64,000 bases of DNA from Punctularia strigosozonata HHB-11173 SS5 (taxonomy: Eukaryota; Basidiomycota; Agaricomycetes; Corticiales; Punctulariaceae), in NCBI RefSeq assembly GCF_000264995.1, contig NW_006767442.1, forward strand, positions 467,894 to 531,893, given 5' to 3'. The notes beneath the pieces were generated by a model. That model had not been told where the DNA came from. It searched no databases and worked only from the letters and a program-made list of their open reading frames with translations. Shown here in pieces: positions 34,555 through 46,708 of the stretch (its first letter is position 1; every line of letters begins with the position of its first letter). Made by a program: the position numbers and the translations under genes.

Positions 34555-37500
34555 ATGAGCTCTCTTACATTCTTGGTAACAGAGCTTCAGGTATGTCGTC
34601 GTGCTCGACCATCCGAAATCTTCATGTTAAGATCATTTGGGGCAGTCGCTGGCAAGTGAGACCCGGAGGAAGCATCCGGAAGTTCGCGAGGTGTGATTTC
34701 CATAAGAGTCTTGCAGATCGAACGTGTTGCTCACTGAAGCCCAGGCAGCGGAGAAATCATTGACTATCTTCAGAGCCTCACCCGAACAAGCAACGCTCAA
34801 TCTTGCCAAAGGTGTGCATATACCGCGGTTGATATGAAGGAATCCCATGCTGACCAAGAGTAACGTCATAGATGGTCCACAATCCGATGAGCTGTTGCGG
34901 CCCATATTCATGGGTTGCGCGACGAGGAACGCCAAGGTCGTTGGGATTGCGTTGGGGTCCTTACAGCGCCTTATATCACTCCGGGCGGTACCGACAACCT
35001 CCGTCCCGGCCATCGTCCAGACAATGGCGGAGTGCATGAGCCAAGGCGTGGACATTCAGCTCCGCATCCTACAAACGCTCCTATCCCTAATCACGAACTA
35101 TCCGAATGCCCATGGGCAATTGCTTGGTGACGTATGTCCGACCTCTCCCACGAGCGTAAACTGCTTCATTAATATCCCTTCAGGCGCTCCTATTATGCTT
35201 CAAGCTGCAGGACTCTCGGATAGCAGTTGTGTCGTCTACGGCCGCTGCTACCCTGCGTCAACTAGTGATGTTCGTGGTAGACAAGGTCGTAGATGAGGAC
35301 AAACATGATGTGTCAGACGAGCAGCAACTCTCGTCTATCACTTTGCCCGACGGTACCGTTACGAATGTGGGACCATCGGCTCTGGATGCGTACGCCATCT
35401 TCGAAGATCTCTGTTTGTTGGCAAATTCGGAGAAGCCTCGTTTTCTGAAACTTGAGCACCTCCACAAAACGTTTGCACTCGAGCTAATAGAAAGCGTGCT
35501 TACCAACTATCATGAACTCTTCCGCAAGGTATTTGCAACTTAGGACCTGAAAGTCCAGGGGCCACTGATTTTAATTTCTATCAGCACAGGGAACTCCTAC
35601 TTCTTGTACAGCATCACCTCTGCCCTTTGCTCTTGAAAGCGCTCTCCGATCGGCCCGTATTCCCGCTTAGCCTCCGCGCTACACGAGTAGTCTTCCTCTT
35701 ACTCAAGAAGTTCTCGTCGGAGCTCAAGACGGAGGCTGAGGTGTTCTTTATGCTACTTATACGAACCGTTGGTGGCGATGCGGACAGCGGTTCAGGGCAT
35801 GATGCTCATGGGTCGCGCCCTTTGTGGATGCGGGTGCTGGCAATGGAGATCATGCGAGGGTTCGTATTCTCTTCGGCGCGCATACAACGTCGTACTGACC
35901 GTGGCTCATCAGGCTATGTGTTGACGCAGAGCTCATGCGCAACGTTTGGGAACGATATGATGCGCAAAATACTGGCTCAAAAGTGTTCACGGCTCTGGTC
36001 ACCTCACTGAAACGCCTTGTAATGGAAAAACCTGCGCTTCTTGGCGTATGCTCTCAGATGTTAGGTCTAGGTGTGCATTCCGGTAGTGAAGTTGCTCTCG
36101 ACTCCGTAGGAGGAGTTGCTGGGATGGTAGCGAACGCTGCTACGGCCACCATGTCCGGTGTAGTGGGTATGATCGCATCCGGACCTGGGTTGAGCATACA
36201 GGGTTCGTCCATGAAGCTGCAATGGCGAGTCGATCCGCATCTATCTACGTCTTACGCTCACTCCATGGAACAGCATCGACCAGCTTGACAAAGCTGATTC
36301 ACCTCCGATTCCGGAATCTTACATCTATCTCCTCGGAATCCAATGTATCATTGGACTTTGTGAAGGCTTCGCTACATTCGCCGCTCCGATATACACCACA
36401 ATCATGGTCCAGAAGCCTCGGGCGGCTGGTGATGCGGTCGTGCGGGCTCCACCCGCACTTGACTTATCCAAACTTCCCCCAGAAGACCCGAGCACTAAAC
36501 AAATGCGAGCAGTGCATGACATGGTCGACAATGGATGGCCCGCCCTTCTAGCGGCGCTCACATTTGTAATATCCACAAACCTATCCGACGAACTCTTCGC
36601 GGATGTTCTTGCCAGCTTCCAGGCGTTGACGAACGTTTCGGGTATGCTTGGTCTGAAGACACCCCGCGACGCATTCTTCGCGAGCCTTGCAAAGGTCGCG
36701 ATACCCTCGATCGTGGTTTCTAGCGTTGATTCGTGGATGGAAAACCAGACGCCTCGTACCGCCTCCAGCTTCTCCGAAGGCCTCGGCCTCAGCGCTCCGG
36801 CCCAATCTCCTGGCCTCTCGGAGAGGAACATGGCTTGCCTCAAGGTCTTCATTTCCAGCGCAGTTTTCCTCGCGGGGAGCTTGAACGAGTGTTGGTTCGA
36901 CGTGCTGGAGACACTTCAGAATGCAGAGTACGTCATAACACTCAAAGGGACCAGAACGATAGCTCCGAAAAGCGGCAGCGTGGCGAGTTCAACGGCCACT
37001 CGCACAGGAGAATCATCGTCCTCCGCAGGTCACCCTCTCCTCCAGGACCTCAGTTTAGAGAGCTTGCAAACGGCCATCCAACGATTATTCGATGCATCGA
37101 AGAACATGGAAGATCCTGCATTCCACGAGTTTCTGGAGGCCTTGTGCCGGTTGAGCGCCGAGATGATCGAAATGCAGAGTGAGGCTCCACTGGAGTCGCG
37201 CACTATAGGCGATAGTGCTAGACCCATCAGTGTTGCTGCGTCTCCCTCAGTGGAATCCGGCAGGCGAAGGGTTAGCGGTATCCAGCTCCCGCGGACACTG
37301 GTGAGTTATGATGACACTTCGACTAAGCTAGGACTCATACCGTCTCGGCAGCGATCTGGCGATTTTGGCATTAGCAAACTAAGCGGCGTGGCCAGGCTAA
37401 ACATCCATCGCCTCATCTACCGACCCCCGAATGTTGCCTGGGATACTATAATCGCCCACTTGTTGGCTGTGATCCGCAATCCAACTTCCCCTCCATCCAT

Positions 37501-40500
37501 CCGTTCCCAGTCCGCGCGCATCTTGGATGACATTCTTGTTACCGTTCCGCGGAACCTATCTAGTACGGGTGATCTAAAGGCTACAGTCCAGGGTCGTGTC
37601 TTCGACGCCCTTTCTCGACAAGTCATCCCGACAGGCCAGTTCGCATCGGATAGCTCCTCCACTGGAGTCGAGCTCCGCAAAATGGGCTTGGAGGCGCTGC
37701 ATCAAATCTTGCAGGCTTCTGGTCATACCCTTCTTGTTGGATGGGAGAGCATCTTTGAGATGCTTTCGAGCGTATGCAAACCAGCCGCAGCTCCCAGCGG
37801 CGCAGCCATCGGATCGACTGATTCCCCAGTCTCTCCCGCGAAGCCTAGGCCCCCACCACTCGGGTATGCAAACGAGAAAGCGTACGCTTCACTCGTGAAG
37901 ATTGCATTCCAATCTCTCACCCTAGTATGCGATTCACTCTCTTTGCTTGCCCCAGAACATCTCCGCCTCTGCATATCAACACTGGGCAACTTTGGCCGCC
38001 AGGCCGATACGAACATTGCTCTCACAGCTGCAGAGAGCCTCCTCTGGGGTGTGTCAGACTCGATACAAGCAAAAAGGAAAGATCGCGAGGATGAGGAGCA
38101 ATACAATGAACTGTGGATGTTCTTGCTCCTGGAGATCCTTGGCCTCTGCACGGACGCCCGCCAGGAGGTTCGCATGGGAGCGATTCAGACCCTGTTCCGC
38201 ACCTTGCAACTTTACGGGGCAACCCTGAGCCTGGAGACATGGGAGGATTGCGTTTGGAAGATCACATTTCCCTTATTGGATGCAATCAGCGATTCCATGC
38301 GCAACTACACGGGGACTCCAGCTAGTACACCGACTACCGCGGATTTATCTCTGAGTGTGTCTGATCCAACCTGGGGTGACTCCAAGATTCTCGCGCTTCA
38401 ATCTATCGGCAACATATTCTCAGATTTCCTATCGACGAAGATAATTCACCTCTGTTCATTCATCAAGTTGTGGGACGTTTTCGTAGGGCATGTACAACGC
38501 ACCGTCTTGTCAGAAAGTCGGAAGATCAGTCCCCATGCATTACGCTGCCTGGAGAAGGTCATAAAATCCGCAACTGTGGTGGAGCCTACGCTCGATGATG
38601 CCATATCAGTGGTATGGACCCGAACATGGGAGGCCTGCAGTGAAATAGGCGGGTCGATAAGTCGGAAGGATGCAGTATCTCCTTCTGTCGTGTCCCATGG
38701 AGGGTCACCCCCTGGCGAGCCATTCACACAAGAGAGTCTAGTCGCGCTTGTAGACGTTTTGTCTGTCACTCGAGCTATCAGCCGGACCTCTGACAAGTCG
38801 GAATGGCCCTTAGATCGGTTGAGGGCCTTGATGGCCATCCTCAAAGGTGCGGTTGTCAACCAGTCGGGTCCTCCTATTTCTCATGGCTTTCCCAGATGTC
38901 CTCACCTATACACATTCCCCCGATTATCGACCTGATGTTGATGTGCTATCACCTGTGCAGGTACGCTGACGTTTATTGCTCCTTGTACTATGATAACCAT
39001 GTGTAGGCGGTGGTTATGGACATGATTACTACCATCGACCTATATGAACCGGGGGTGGTGTCTCTGGTTCTCCGAGACCTGTCCGAATACGTCAGCTTGC
39101 CATTCTTGGCCGCCTTCGATGCTCCAGAAACTGGCACACCCTCGGCACGACCCTCGAGTCAGCGCAGACGTATAACATACATCGGACTTTCCAAGAAATG
39201 CATGCCTATGCTGGCCGATCTTTACGCGCAGTTCAAGGAGCAACCTGACATCTACAACGATGGCACTGTTGAGGCCATTTTCTCCGTGAGGATTCCTGAC
39301 GATATGCTGCGGCTCAACAATGACTAACGCGGAATTAGGCTTACTCGATACCAGTCAAGCTGAAGTACGATTGTCCCCCGTCCTCCAAGCTCAACAAAGA
39401 TACGCCTTTGTGGAAGACAGCGACTACGAACTTCCTCCGAGTGGTCAAGGATTGCGCAGTTCAGATCAAGGCGCTGGGAGAGCGTAGGCCTCGCGCTAGC
39501 ATCGTACTCAATAAACGCTGATAGTAGGGCAGGACTAACCGACGATGGTGTAGAGAGGGTGTGGCGGCAGATCATCGATGTCTTCAGGGGTGGAATCCTG
39601 GCGGATTGGTGGGCATCATTCTACATTATCCACTCTTTCTGATCATTAGTCCATTCCAGCTCGCCTGCCGAGTTTATGACTTTGGAGCAACAGGCGGCCG
39701 AGGAGAACTTCGATCTAGCTCTTGTCGCTGCACTAGAGGTCGATGTAATTCCACACCTTGGCGACCCTCGCGTTCCGGAGTCCCTGGTGGTCCACCTAGC
39801 CAGGGTCTTGCAGGAAGGCAGTAGATTGCAAGACTTCAGCATGGACAATCCGGATGGCAGTCCTCATGAGCAAGAGCAACCTTCATCACCCGATGACCAG
39901 AAAGTAACTGTGTTCGCCGACCGAGACTACGAAGTAGGGACTACTCACACCGGAAGGACCGTGCCGAGGGAGCGATTTGCGTATTGGTGCTTCGACCTAC
40001 TGTTCCTCATATGTTCGGACACAGCCCGAGGTGGGGAATGCCTGCAGGGGCAGGGGACCCGAATTCTGATACTTACTCATAGACCAAGAACCTGCGCGGA
40101 GGCGCGTCGCTGCCCTTAGCGTTCTTCCTCTTCTCACTCGGTGCCGCACGACACTAATCAGCTACATCGCCGACGAAGCACTGCGTGGCAACCTCCCATT
40201 CCCAAGGTCAGTTGACACGCATTGGAGGTTATCCGGATCTAGATCTAATCCATGAACTCATGCACAGAGTCCGTGAAGAAGAGCTCCTATACGTCCTTCG
40301 CAAGTTGCTCGAGCTTCGTCTCTGGACAGGGACCCTCTGGGCGGCCCTGTCGGACACGCCATCTACATCCTGTCTGGAGCAGCCCTGTGAGCCTCCTTTC
40401 TCTACGTCGTTTCACCAGTGTTCGGGCGGCTGATCATGTTTTGATAGCGATTGACGCTTTCCTGGCACCTTCGGCACTCGTTGCTGATGCGGTCAAGCGC

Positions 40501-40683
40501 TCTGCCCGAGCCCACTTGTTCCATCTGTACCCTGTCCTTTGCGAGATTGCGACTGTCCCACGAAAGCCACCGTCGGCGTGGGTAGATACAAACGGCACTG
40601 GCCAAGCACGAGAATTGGATGCACGCTCACTTGCGCGCGATTGTTTGAAGGCTTTGGGGGTCGAGATGGGAATCCAAGTTTAG
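34555..40683 (+). CDS. MON2: MON2, Golgi-endosome trafficking protein (Sec7/BIG-related, no Sec7 domain)
   Basis: Large HEAT-repeat scaffold that works with Dop1 and the flippase Neo1 at the trans-Golgi. The N-terminus MSSLTFLVTELQ, spliced to SLASETRRKHPEVRE and ASNVLLTEAQAAEKSL, is the DCB-type region. LLRPIFMGCATRNAKVVGIALGSLQRL and the HUS-type block DAYAIFEDLCLLANSEKPRFLKLEHLHKTFALELIESVL follow, with FPLSLRATRVVFLLLKKFSSEL after that. The middle is one long exon (36.4-38.85 kb) of helical repeats. The C-terminal part has SPDYRPDVDVLSPVQ, a strongly conserved MON2 motif, then RFAYWCFDLLFLICSD. A dozen or so short introns lie mainly in the first 2 kb and last 2 kb. It looks intact and of usual length (roughly 1,700-1,800 aa). 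Confidence 0.9.
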
Positions 40684-40849
40684 CTTCATGTACATTCTTC
40701 TTTCGTCTCGCTATCCGCGCTTCAACTGTATTTGTCTGTGCTACTATCGGTCTTTTCTTCGTAGTCAACGAACGAACGAAATTTACTTGGAGCCCAAATG
40801 CTCTATCATACACCTCAGGACGGGAAATCTTCCAGTTCATCCGATTCTC

Positions 40850-41401
40850 TTAAGGATTCTCGAAACGCCACGTCTGGTTGGTGCCCTCCCACGTCCACCA
40901 GAGCGTCACGGGAGTGCCCGGCGTCGAGTTGCCATGGTCAGCAAGGTCCCAATTGTACTTGGTGTTGTGAAGGAAAATCCTGCGTCCGTCGTATGATGAG
41001 CCGGCGACGCTCACGCGGTGGTAGTGAGTCTGTACTTACCGGTGCGTGGACGAATCCTCCTCGTCAGGCCAAATGTCCCAGAGGCAGGGGTCCGAAACGG
41101 CAACAAGAGGGGTGCCATTATCCGGTTCGCCCTCAAAGCCCAGGTATACCTGGTTGCCGTTGGAGTCGGTAGACTTGAATAGCCACTCGCCACCGGCCTG
41201 CTGTTCTAATTCCCACTTCACTCCCGTTAGCCACGACGCCAGCGAGCACGATGAGTAGGTGGTACGTACCTGTTGATTGGGCCCGCCGTGGTAGTCGTAG
41301 CCGATGATGGACTTGTTGTCCGCGCCGGAGAGGTCAATAACCGTGCCGCCCTTGACGTTAACGAGCTTGTATCTGTTGCCTGATTGTATGGAAACAGACA
41401 T
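40850..41401 (-). CDS. Ricin-B-like (beta-trefoil) lectin, copy 1
   Basis: Small cytoplasmic-type lectin without signal peptide, three exons. Exon 1 encodes YKLVNVKGGTVIDLSGADN and GYDYHGGPNQQ. Exon 2 begins WELEQQ and contains VYLGFEGEPDNGTPLVAV. Exon 3 encodes IFLHNTKYNWDLADHG, TPGTPVTLWWTWEGT and ends NQTWRFENP. The repeated NQxW/QxW elements with WDL and GTPV turns define the beta-trefoil. Related mushroom lectins bind galactose/GalNAc-type glycans and serve in defence against animals; that role is inferred here. I chose the ATG at 41401, where homology starts; an upstream in-frame ATG at 41413 is possible. A TATA box (41451-41457) lies about 50 bp upstream. The 3' end faces MON2 at 167 bp. 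Confidence 0.87.
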
Positions 41402-41450
41402 GATGGGGTGCACTGGTGCTGGGGATTCCTCGAGCTGCCTCAGACGGTGG

Positions 41451-41457
41451 TTTATAT
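41451..41457 (-). promoter_or_regulatory. TATA box of lectin copy 1
   Basis: On the minus strand the sequence reads ATATAAA, 50 bp before the start codon at 41401. Confidence 0.5.
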
Positions 41458-43598
41458 GTCTATGTGGTGGCGTATGACGTGAATGACCGTGAAGGTTGCT
41501 GTATCGATGATCGATCCCCGGGCAATGGGTACATGGGGTACGATTGCGTACAAACGGGGGTGACTGTCAAGTGGAGAGGCCCATGCCGCTGGGCCGGTCG
41601 TGCCAGGCGCCGTCCAGAGCAAGGTGGACTTGTGAACGTGGGTATAGATGTTGCCCGGACGGGTCGCTTCCACTTGCCAAGTCTATGCACCTTGCGTACT
41701 TATCATCCCCTCTGAAGTAAATCCGACGAAGTCAATTGAACAGCGTGTATAGAAAAGGGAGCAAGGCACACCATGTGTCCATTCACTAACGACACGAACG
41801 GATGACGTGCGTCGCAGCTGAAACTCAGACCCGGTGACATTCGATGAGAGTGAGATCGTAGAATTAGAACCGGCCGATCGTGCTGGTGTCGAAAAGGTGG
41901 GGCCGCTTGGCTTATGTAAATACGAGATCGACGTTCAACATTGCCGAGAGAGTGCAAGCTGAAAACGTAAGTCGTAGCGTCTGAACCTCGTTAAGCTAGT
42001 CTATCACATTGGATGATTTTCAGTGTAAACAAATACAATGGTCGATTGACGAATAGAAATGACGTAGTGCGAACATGCAACACTCTCAAGGATGATAATG
42101 TCAGTGATCGTATCTTCACCAAACCCTCGCAACTCTGATGCACGCGGCGATCATCCGAGCTAAGAACCTGTCGGTGAAATGGGCTATATATAACGAATCT
42201 TACACGCGGTCGATGCCTTCATCGAACCGCCAAAGCTGAGCACCGTCATCAGCGAGTCGGACCGGTGTACTTACCATTAGCGCCACTTCCGTCGTTGCCA
42301 GGATCCCAGTAGAGCTTATCCGGGTCGCATCTGCGACATGCACATTGGGCCACGCAAGATGTCCAGGGGGTGTCTTTGAAACGTCATTTTCAATAGACAG
42401 GCGTGCGGAGGATGCGGACTCTGACGTCCATCCTAAAATCTGTCGCGGGAATGCCCAGAGGTATGCGAACTTCGCCTCAGAGGATGCGACAAACGAGCTA
42501 TTAGTCCCATTTCCCGAGAGCTGATACTACCTGTCTTTGTATTCGATGACCAATGCCATGGCTGCACCGTGAACCATGAGTGCAGTCATAAGATGGCGCC
42601 TGACAGAACGAATCAGGACACACCGACGTCAAAAACACTGAGCATAAGATGTATTCAAGCATCTAGGTGGCAGCTTCAGGTTGCTTTTCCACGTCGTACG
42701 GGCCCCGATCGCGTCATAATTTGCGGTTCCCAGATTGCGGCCAGCGTTGACCGCCGTAAGAGTCTTAGGATATCGGAACGTTCCTCCGATCCTTGGGTGA
42801 AACTAGCTATGACGACAAGTGTTCACCATCGGCTCTTGCTGTCTTTATTCGCGTCGCAAACCTCCGTGACGAGCGCGGATCTTTCGCGGCACAGCATTCT
42901 CTATACCAACCTCCATCCGGCGTGGGTCGCACCGCCCGGGGTGGTCATGACTCCTATTATATCGAGAGAGTACGTGGCAGCGTCCAGAGGCTGCAGCTGG
43001 TAGCGAAAGCGCGTGATTGGACAGGGCTGATGTATCATACGGCGTTCAAGCTGGACAGCGACGCGCGGTCAGCAGCATACTCTCGAAAGTAAAGCGGTGA
43101 GTGAGTATAGACTACACAGATCCGGTTACAGTTCGAGGCAGGGGATGAAACCCGATCCGGTCGGGATTAACACGCACGTGGTTGTGTAAAGTTCCGCAAC
43201 CCCGATGATATCGGATATTGCGACTTGCATTTCAACGTCAATCGCATGGCGGACCGGTGGTTCAAACGACGTCTGCTACCTGCAAAACAATGACTCAGAA
43301 ACAGTGTTCGGCATCCAAAGGCTTCTGCGATATTCTGATTTTCGACCTTACATTTCTAGTGCCCCCCTTATTGTGATTGTGCTGAGCCCGTTCACAGCGC
43401 AGAAGCCGGAGGTTGCTGTTCTTCCTCAGAGACTGGAGTGCCTCAAAGGTAATGGACCCAGGTTCACGGACGTTGATGGCCTGAACTTTGACGAATCGGT
43501 TCGGTTTCGTATTATATCCGCTCCCGCTATAATGACTGGTCCATTCTGCCTGAGGGCTATTCACTCTTCTCTCCACGGCCCTACCGTCTTTGTGAACC
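41458..43598. other. Spacer between lectin copies 1 and 2
   Basis: Contains the promoters of two lectin genes and, at about 42.2-42.56 kb, a possible decayed lectin copy (separate entry). The plus-strand frames at 42.57-43.09 kb have no recognisable domain. Nothing else is supported. Confidence 0.35.
42200..42560 (-). pseudogene. Possible decayed ricin-B-like lectin copy
   Basis: The part near the minus-strand 3' end resembles the C-terminal subdomain of the neighbouring lectins (a WDPGNDGS turn, a TPVRL strand and a LWRFDE end). The upstream half is hardly recognisable. It sits between two intact lectin genes, so an old broken tandem copy is the simplest reading. An unrelated small gene cannot be excluded. 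Confidence 0.3.
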
Positions 43599-44179
43599 AT
43601 GGCATTTCATTTCGACGAAACTCGCAAGTATAAGATTATCAATGTGAAGGGTGGCACGTACATGCGAGTGGAGGCAGCAACTGTATCTGGATGGGACTTC
43701 AACCGTCTCCACGAGAATGAGAAGGTATATTCTTACTCACGTAGTATCATAAGCTTGCACACACTTCTACTCTCAGATTTCCTTCCTTTGGACCATCGAG
43801 AAAGACAGGCGCGATGGTCAGATAGCATTGCAGTCAGACGACGGAAAGTATCTCGGCTTTATCGGTAAGCCAGAAGAGGTTAGGGACGGAACCACCCTAA
43901 TCCTCGGCTCCCATCCCACCTTCTGGGATGTTCAATTGGCCGAGACGGTTACCAACGAGGCTCCGGCGTATAAGTAAGCCGATTTTGCGCACATTTTCTC
44001 TTTTGCTCATGTTTCTCCCAAGGATCGTCCTCCCAGGAACCGATTATGTCGTCGATCTCTCTGACGACGGCAATTCGAAGGATGGCACGATCATTCACCT
44101 TTGGAAGAAACACTCACAACCCAAGAACCAGGAATGGCGTTTCGAGCATGTAGAAGAAGGACGTCCACATCACGCCTGA
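43599..44179 (+). CDS. Ricin-B-like lectin, copy 2 (divergent member)
   Basis: Three exons like the other copies. Exon 1 encodes RKYKIINVKGGTYMRVEA and ends HENEK. Exon 2 encodes SFLWTIEKD, GKYLGFIGKPEE and FWDVQLAETV. Exon 3 encodes IVLPGTDYVVDLSDDGNSKD, IIHLWKKHSQ, NQEWRFEHV and a short extra tail (EEGRPHHA). No signal peptide. It keeps the beta-trefoil pattern but differs much more from copies 1 and 3 than they do from each other; for instance DLSGADN in exon 1 is replaced by RVEAATV. This could mean a different sugar specificity. The intron sites correspond to those of the other copies. It is convergent with copy 3. Confidence 0.83.
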
Positions 44180-44311
44180 AACCTGAATTGTATTCCACTT
44201 GTACCGTTGTGCCAGACCAGCATAATGTCGAATATCGAACCTCCTCTTCCAACATGTGCGGTATGATTCGCCGTGACTATTTTTAAGGACAACAAAAGAG
44301 AACGGATACTA

Positions 44312-44853
44312 CTAGACAGGCTCGAAACGCCATGTCTGATTCTTGCCTGGCCATTTCCCCCAAAGCATCACAGTTGTACCTGGGGTAGGATCTCCATAGC
44401 CGGACAATTCCCAATTAAGCTGAGTTCCATGCAAGAATATCCTGCAACGGGTCTTCAGCGTCGATGTAAAGGCACTCTTAATTGAATTTAGAAGCTCACC
44501 GAAAGGTGGAGGGATCTTCTTCGTCATGCCAGATATCCCAGACAGTAGGATCGGGCCCGGCTCGCAACAAGGTGCCCTGTGCAGCCTCCCCTTCAAAGCC
44601 TAGGCACAACCCTGTTTCGGCATTCTTGAAAACCCATTGGGTTCCTAGCTTCTCCATGCGCCACTACAACGGCATCGGCATACGTGATGCAACACTACTG
44701 AGTCGAAGACGGTAGACTCACCCTCTGGTTGGTGCCTCCATGGTAATCGTAGCCAATAATGGAGCTGTTGTCGGCTCCGGAAAGATCAATACAGGTTCCC
44801 CCTTTCGCATTGACCAATTTGTACGTTCGACCTTCTTGGATGGTGGCTGACAT
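44312..44853 (-). CDS. Ricin-B-like lectin, copy 3
   Basis: Close paralogue of copy 1. Exon 1 begins MSATIQEGRTYKLVNAKGG and contains DLSGADNSSIIGYDYHGG. Exon 2 carries WVFKNAETGLCLGFEGEAA and DPTVWDIWHDEEDPSTF. Exon 3 carries RCRIFLHGTQLNWELSGYGD, TPGTTVMLWGKWPGK and NQTWRFEPV. The lectin has no signal peptide, as usual for cytoplasmic mushroom lectins. All introns are about 50-60 nt, at the same places as in copy 1. A TATA box lies 38 bp upstream. The 3' end faces copy 2 at 132 bp. Confidence 0.87.
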
Positions 44854-44890
44854 GATGTCGACCGAAGGGCGGCATCCAACAGGAGTTCAG

Positions 44891-44898
44891 TTTATATA
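44891..44898 (-). promoter_or_regulatory. TATA box of lectin copy 3
   Basis: On the minus strand the sequence reads TATATAAA, 38 bp before the start codon at 44853. Confidence 0.6.
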
Positions 44899-45489
44899 CA
44901 GGCATTGTTTTGCTTGTTCACGAATCGATAATCGATACCAAGTTTAAATGCTGGTATTCTTAGCGACTCTGCGGTAGAGATATATACGATCGGAGAAGCT
45001 TTACGTTTTACGGAAAACTAGCGTGTGCTAACGGGGCGGAATCCACCTCGGTGTATGTTCTATAAGGTCTGAGGTCTGGGTGACGTGGTCTTCATGCCCA
45101 TCGGAGACGATCTCGCCGATAATCTTGGCAATCCGGTCCTTGGAATGTTCGGCCATCTCACAGAAGTCGAGAAGGAGCACCACGAGGACAGAATGCTGTC
45201 CAGCCCAGGGGCGCAGAGGGAGTGTGTACACTTCCACGCTCTTTGCATTCTTTCCGCGAGAATCAGGACCGATGAGAGGCATGAGCGAAGCCCTACGCCA
45301 AGTTGAACCGAGTGCGCCAGAAGTGCAAGGCAATGAAGCAGAGATATGCAAGAGGTGGCAGTCCATGGAGAGACACAGAGGGCATGGATGAACCGGTTTG
45401 TTGTACAGCTGCATACAAACAACGTTAATAAATTGAGGGCTAAGCTGGAGATAGTCAGACAGTATATATTACGGCAACTATCTTGCAGC
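44899..45489. other. Intergenic, lectin copy 3 to DUF6697-like gene
   Basis: A minus-strand frame of about 128 codons (45028-45414) overlaps plus-strand frames of similar length and shows no domain. I do not call a gene. Confidence 0.35.
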
Positions 45490-46708
45490 TCAGGCGGCGT
45501 CCGAGCCCTTGTTCAAATCGGACATCCACTGCAGCGCCATGAGGAGACATGGGTCGTGGCCACAGCACCTGAGGAATGCGAGTGGAAGGGAGAGCACACC
45601 CGCGTCGAGCGCATCGCGCCACTGTTGTTGACTCGAGGAGCCGTTCAGCGTAGCAAATGTACGCGCCACGGTTTGTTTTATCTGGGATCATTGGAGTCAG
45701 CGATGCGTTAAAGGTATCAAACACGGGTACGGATATTCCCACCTGTTCCTCTAGGGACAACCACGCCGAAAGAGGCATTATCTGCCCGAAGTCGACGAAG
45801 GTGTACGTTCCAAAGTATGCGATGCCTTGGTCTGGTCCAGGGGCCGGCGATATGAAGAGACTGAAAGGTTGCGTCTCTTCCGTCAGACTCTTATTCCGCC
45901 GCCTCTTCTCAGCCAAAGAACGGAATTCCGAGAGCACGACAGGATCCGTCGGATAGAACGAGCCATGTGTATCTCGTCTAGCAAACAGCATTTCATCCCA
46001 TCGAAGCCTTATCGCAGGATGAGGGTGCTCTTTCTATGGATGGGAACATATCGTTGGAACATTTCGCCAAGACGAAGTTAGCAAACTCACCAGGAATTGG
46101 TCCACAATAGAAGATGGTATCAATGTATTGGCCTTCCCCAGCATGGACTTACTTGCCTCAACAAGACCAGACCTTTGTTGCCAGACGCCGTTCAGTAGAG
46201 AGTGAACTTGCGGTCTGGAGGTCGATAGACCCCGGATGATTTGCTCCCTTCGCTCTACATCGAATTTTCGGTCGAGCGAATGGATGCGACTGATCCAGGT
46301 TCCGATGATATTGACCAGCTTGCGTTGCTGAACGGCGAGTTGTTCGAGAAGGCGGGGATCATTCTTCGCTTGGTCCCAGGTGATGGGGTCGGGGAGATCG
46401 CCCTGCTGCATGAGTTGCAAAACCGGTAGTGTAGTAAGACGCTTCTGTTCGGCCATGATGCGTCGCTCCATTCCTGTGAATGACTGTTCTCCAACTTCCA
46501 CAACCTGGCGCTCTCTGGCGCCGATGAACGGATGTCGCTCGATTTCTTTCAGGTATTGGTCGTCGACTTCGATGAGAAGATCCTTTCCGACTTGAACGAG
46601 ACTATGTCCATGGGTACATTGAGTCATATCCTCTTCGATAGAAGGACTCGTGCCCGAGTCGGTTGATACGTCCATTATTTCTTCCAGCCGTAGTGGGGGG
46701 ATGATCAT
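45490..46708 (-). CDS. DUF6697-like protein of unknown function
   Basis: Predicted protein of about 340 aa. The N-terminal half is helical (GKDLLIEVDDQYLKEIERHP, VLQLMQQGDLPDPITWDQAK, RKLVNIIGTWISRIHSLDRK). After a short intron at about 46.02-46.08 kb comes KEHPHPAIRLRWDEM, then PFSLFISPAPGP and the diagnostic IAYFGTYTFVDFGQIMPLSAWLSLEEQV, which resembles the DUF6697 domain common in Agaricomycetes. The final exon probably starts WRDALDAGVLSLPL after an intron of about 118 nt whose donor follows VGIS; it ends NKGSDAA. That junction restores frame and gives the usual LRCCGHDP-like ending. The open frame runs upstream to 47101, so the true start may lie earlier or in another exon. No function is known to me. 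Confidence 0.6.
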
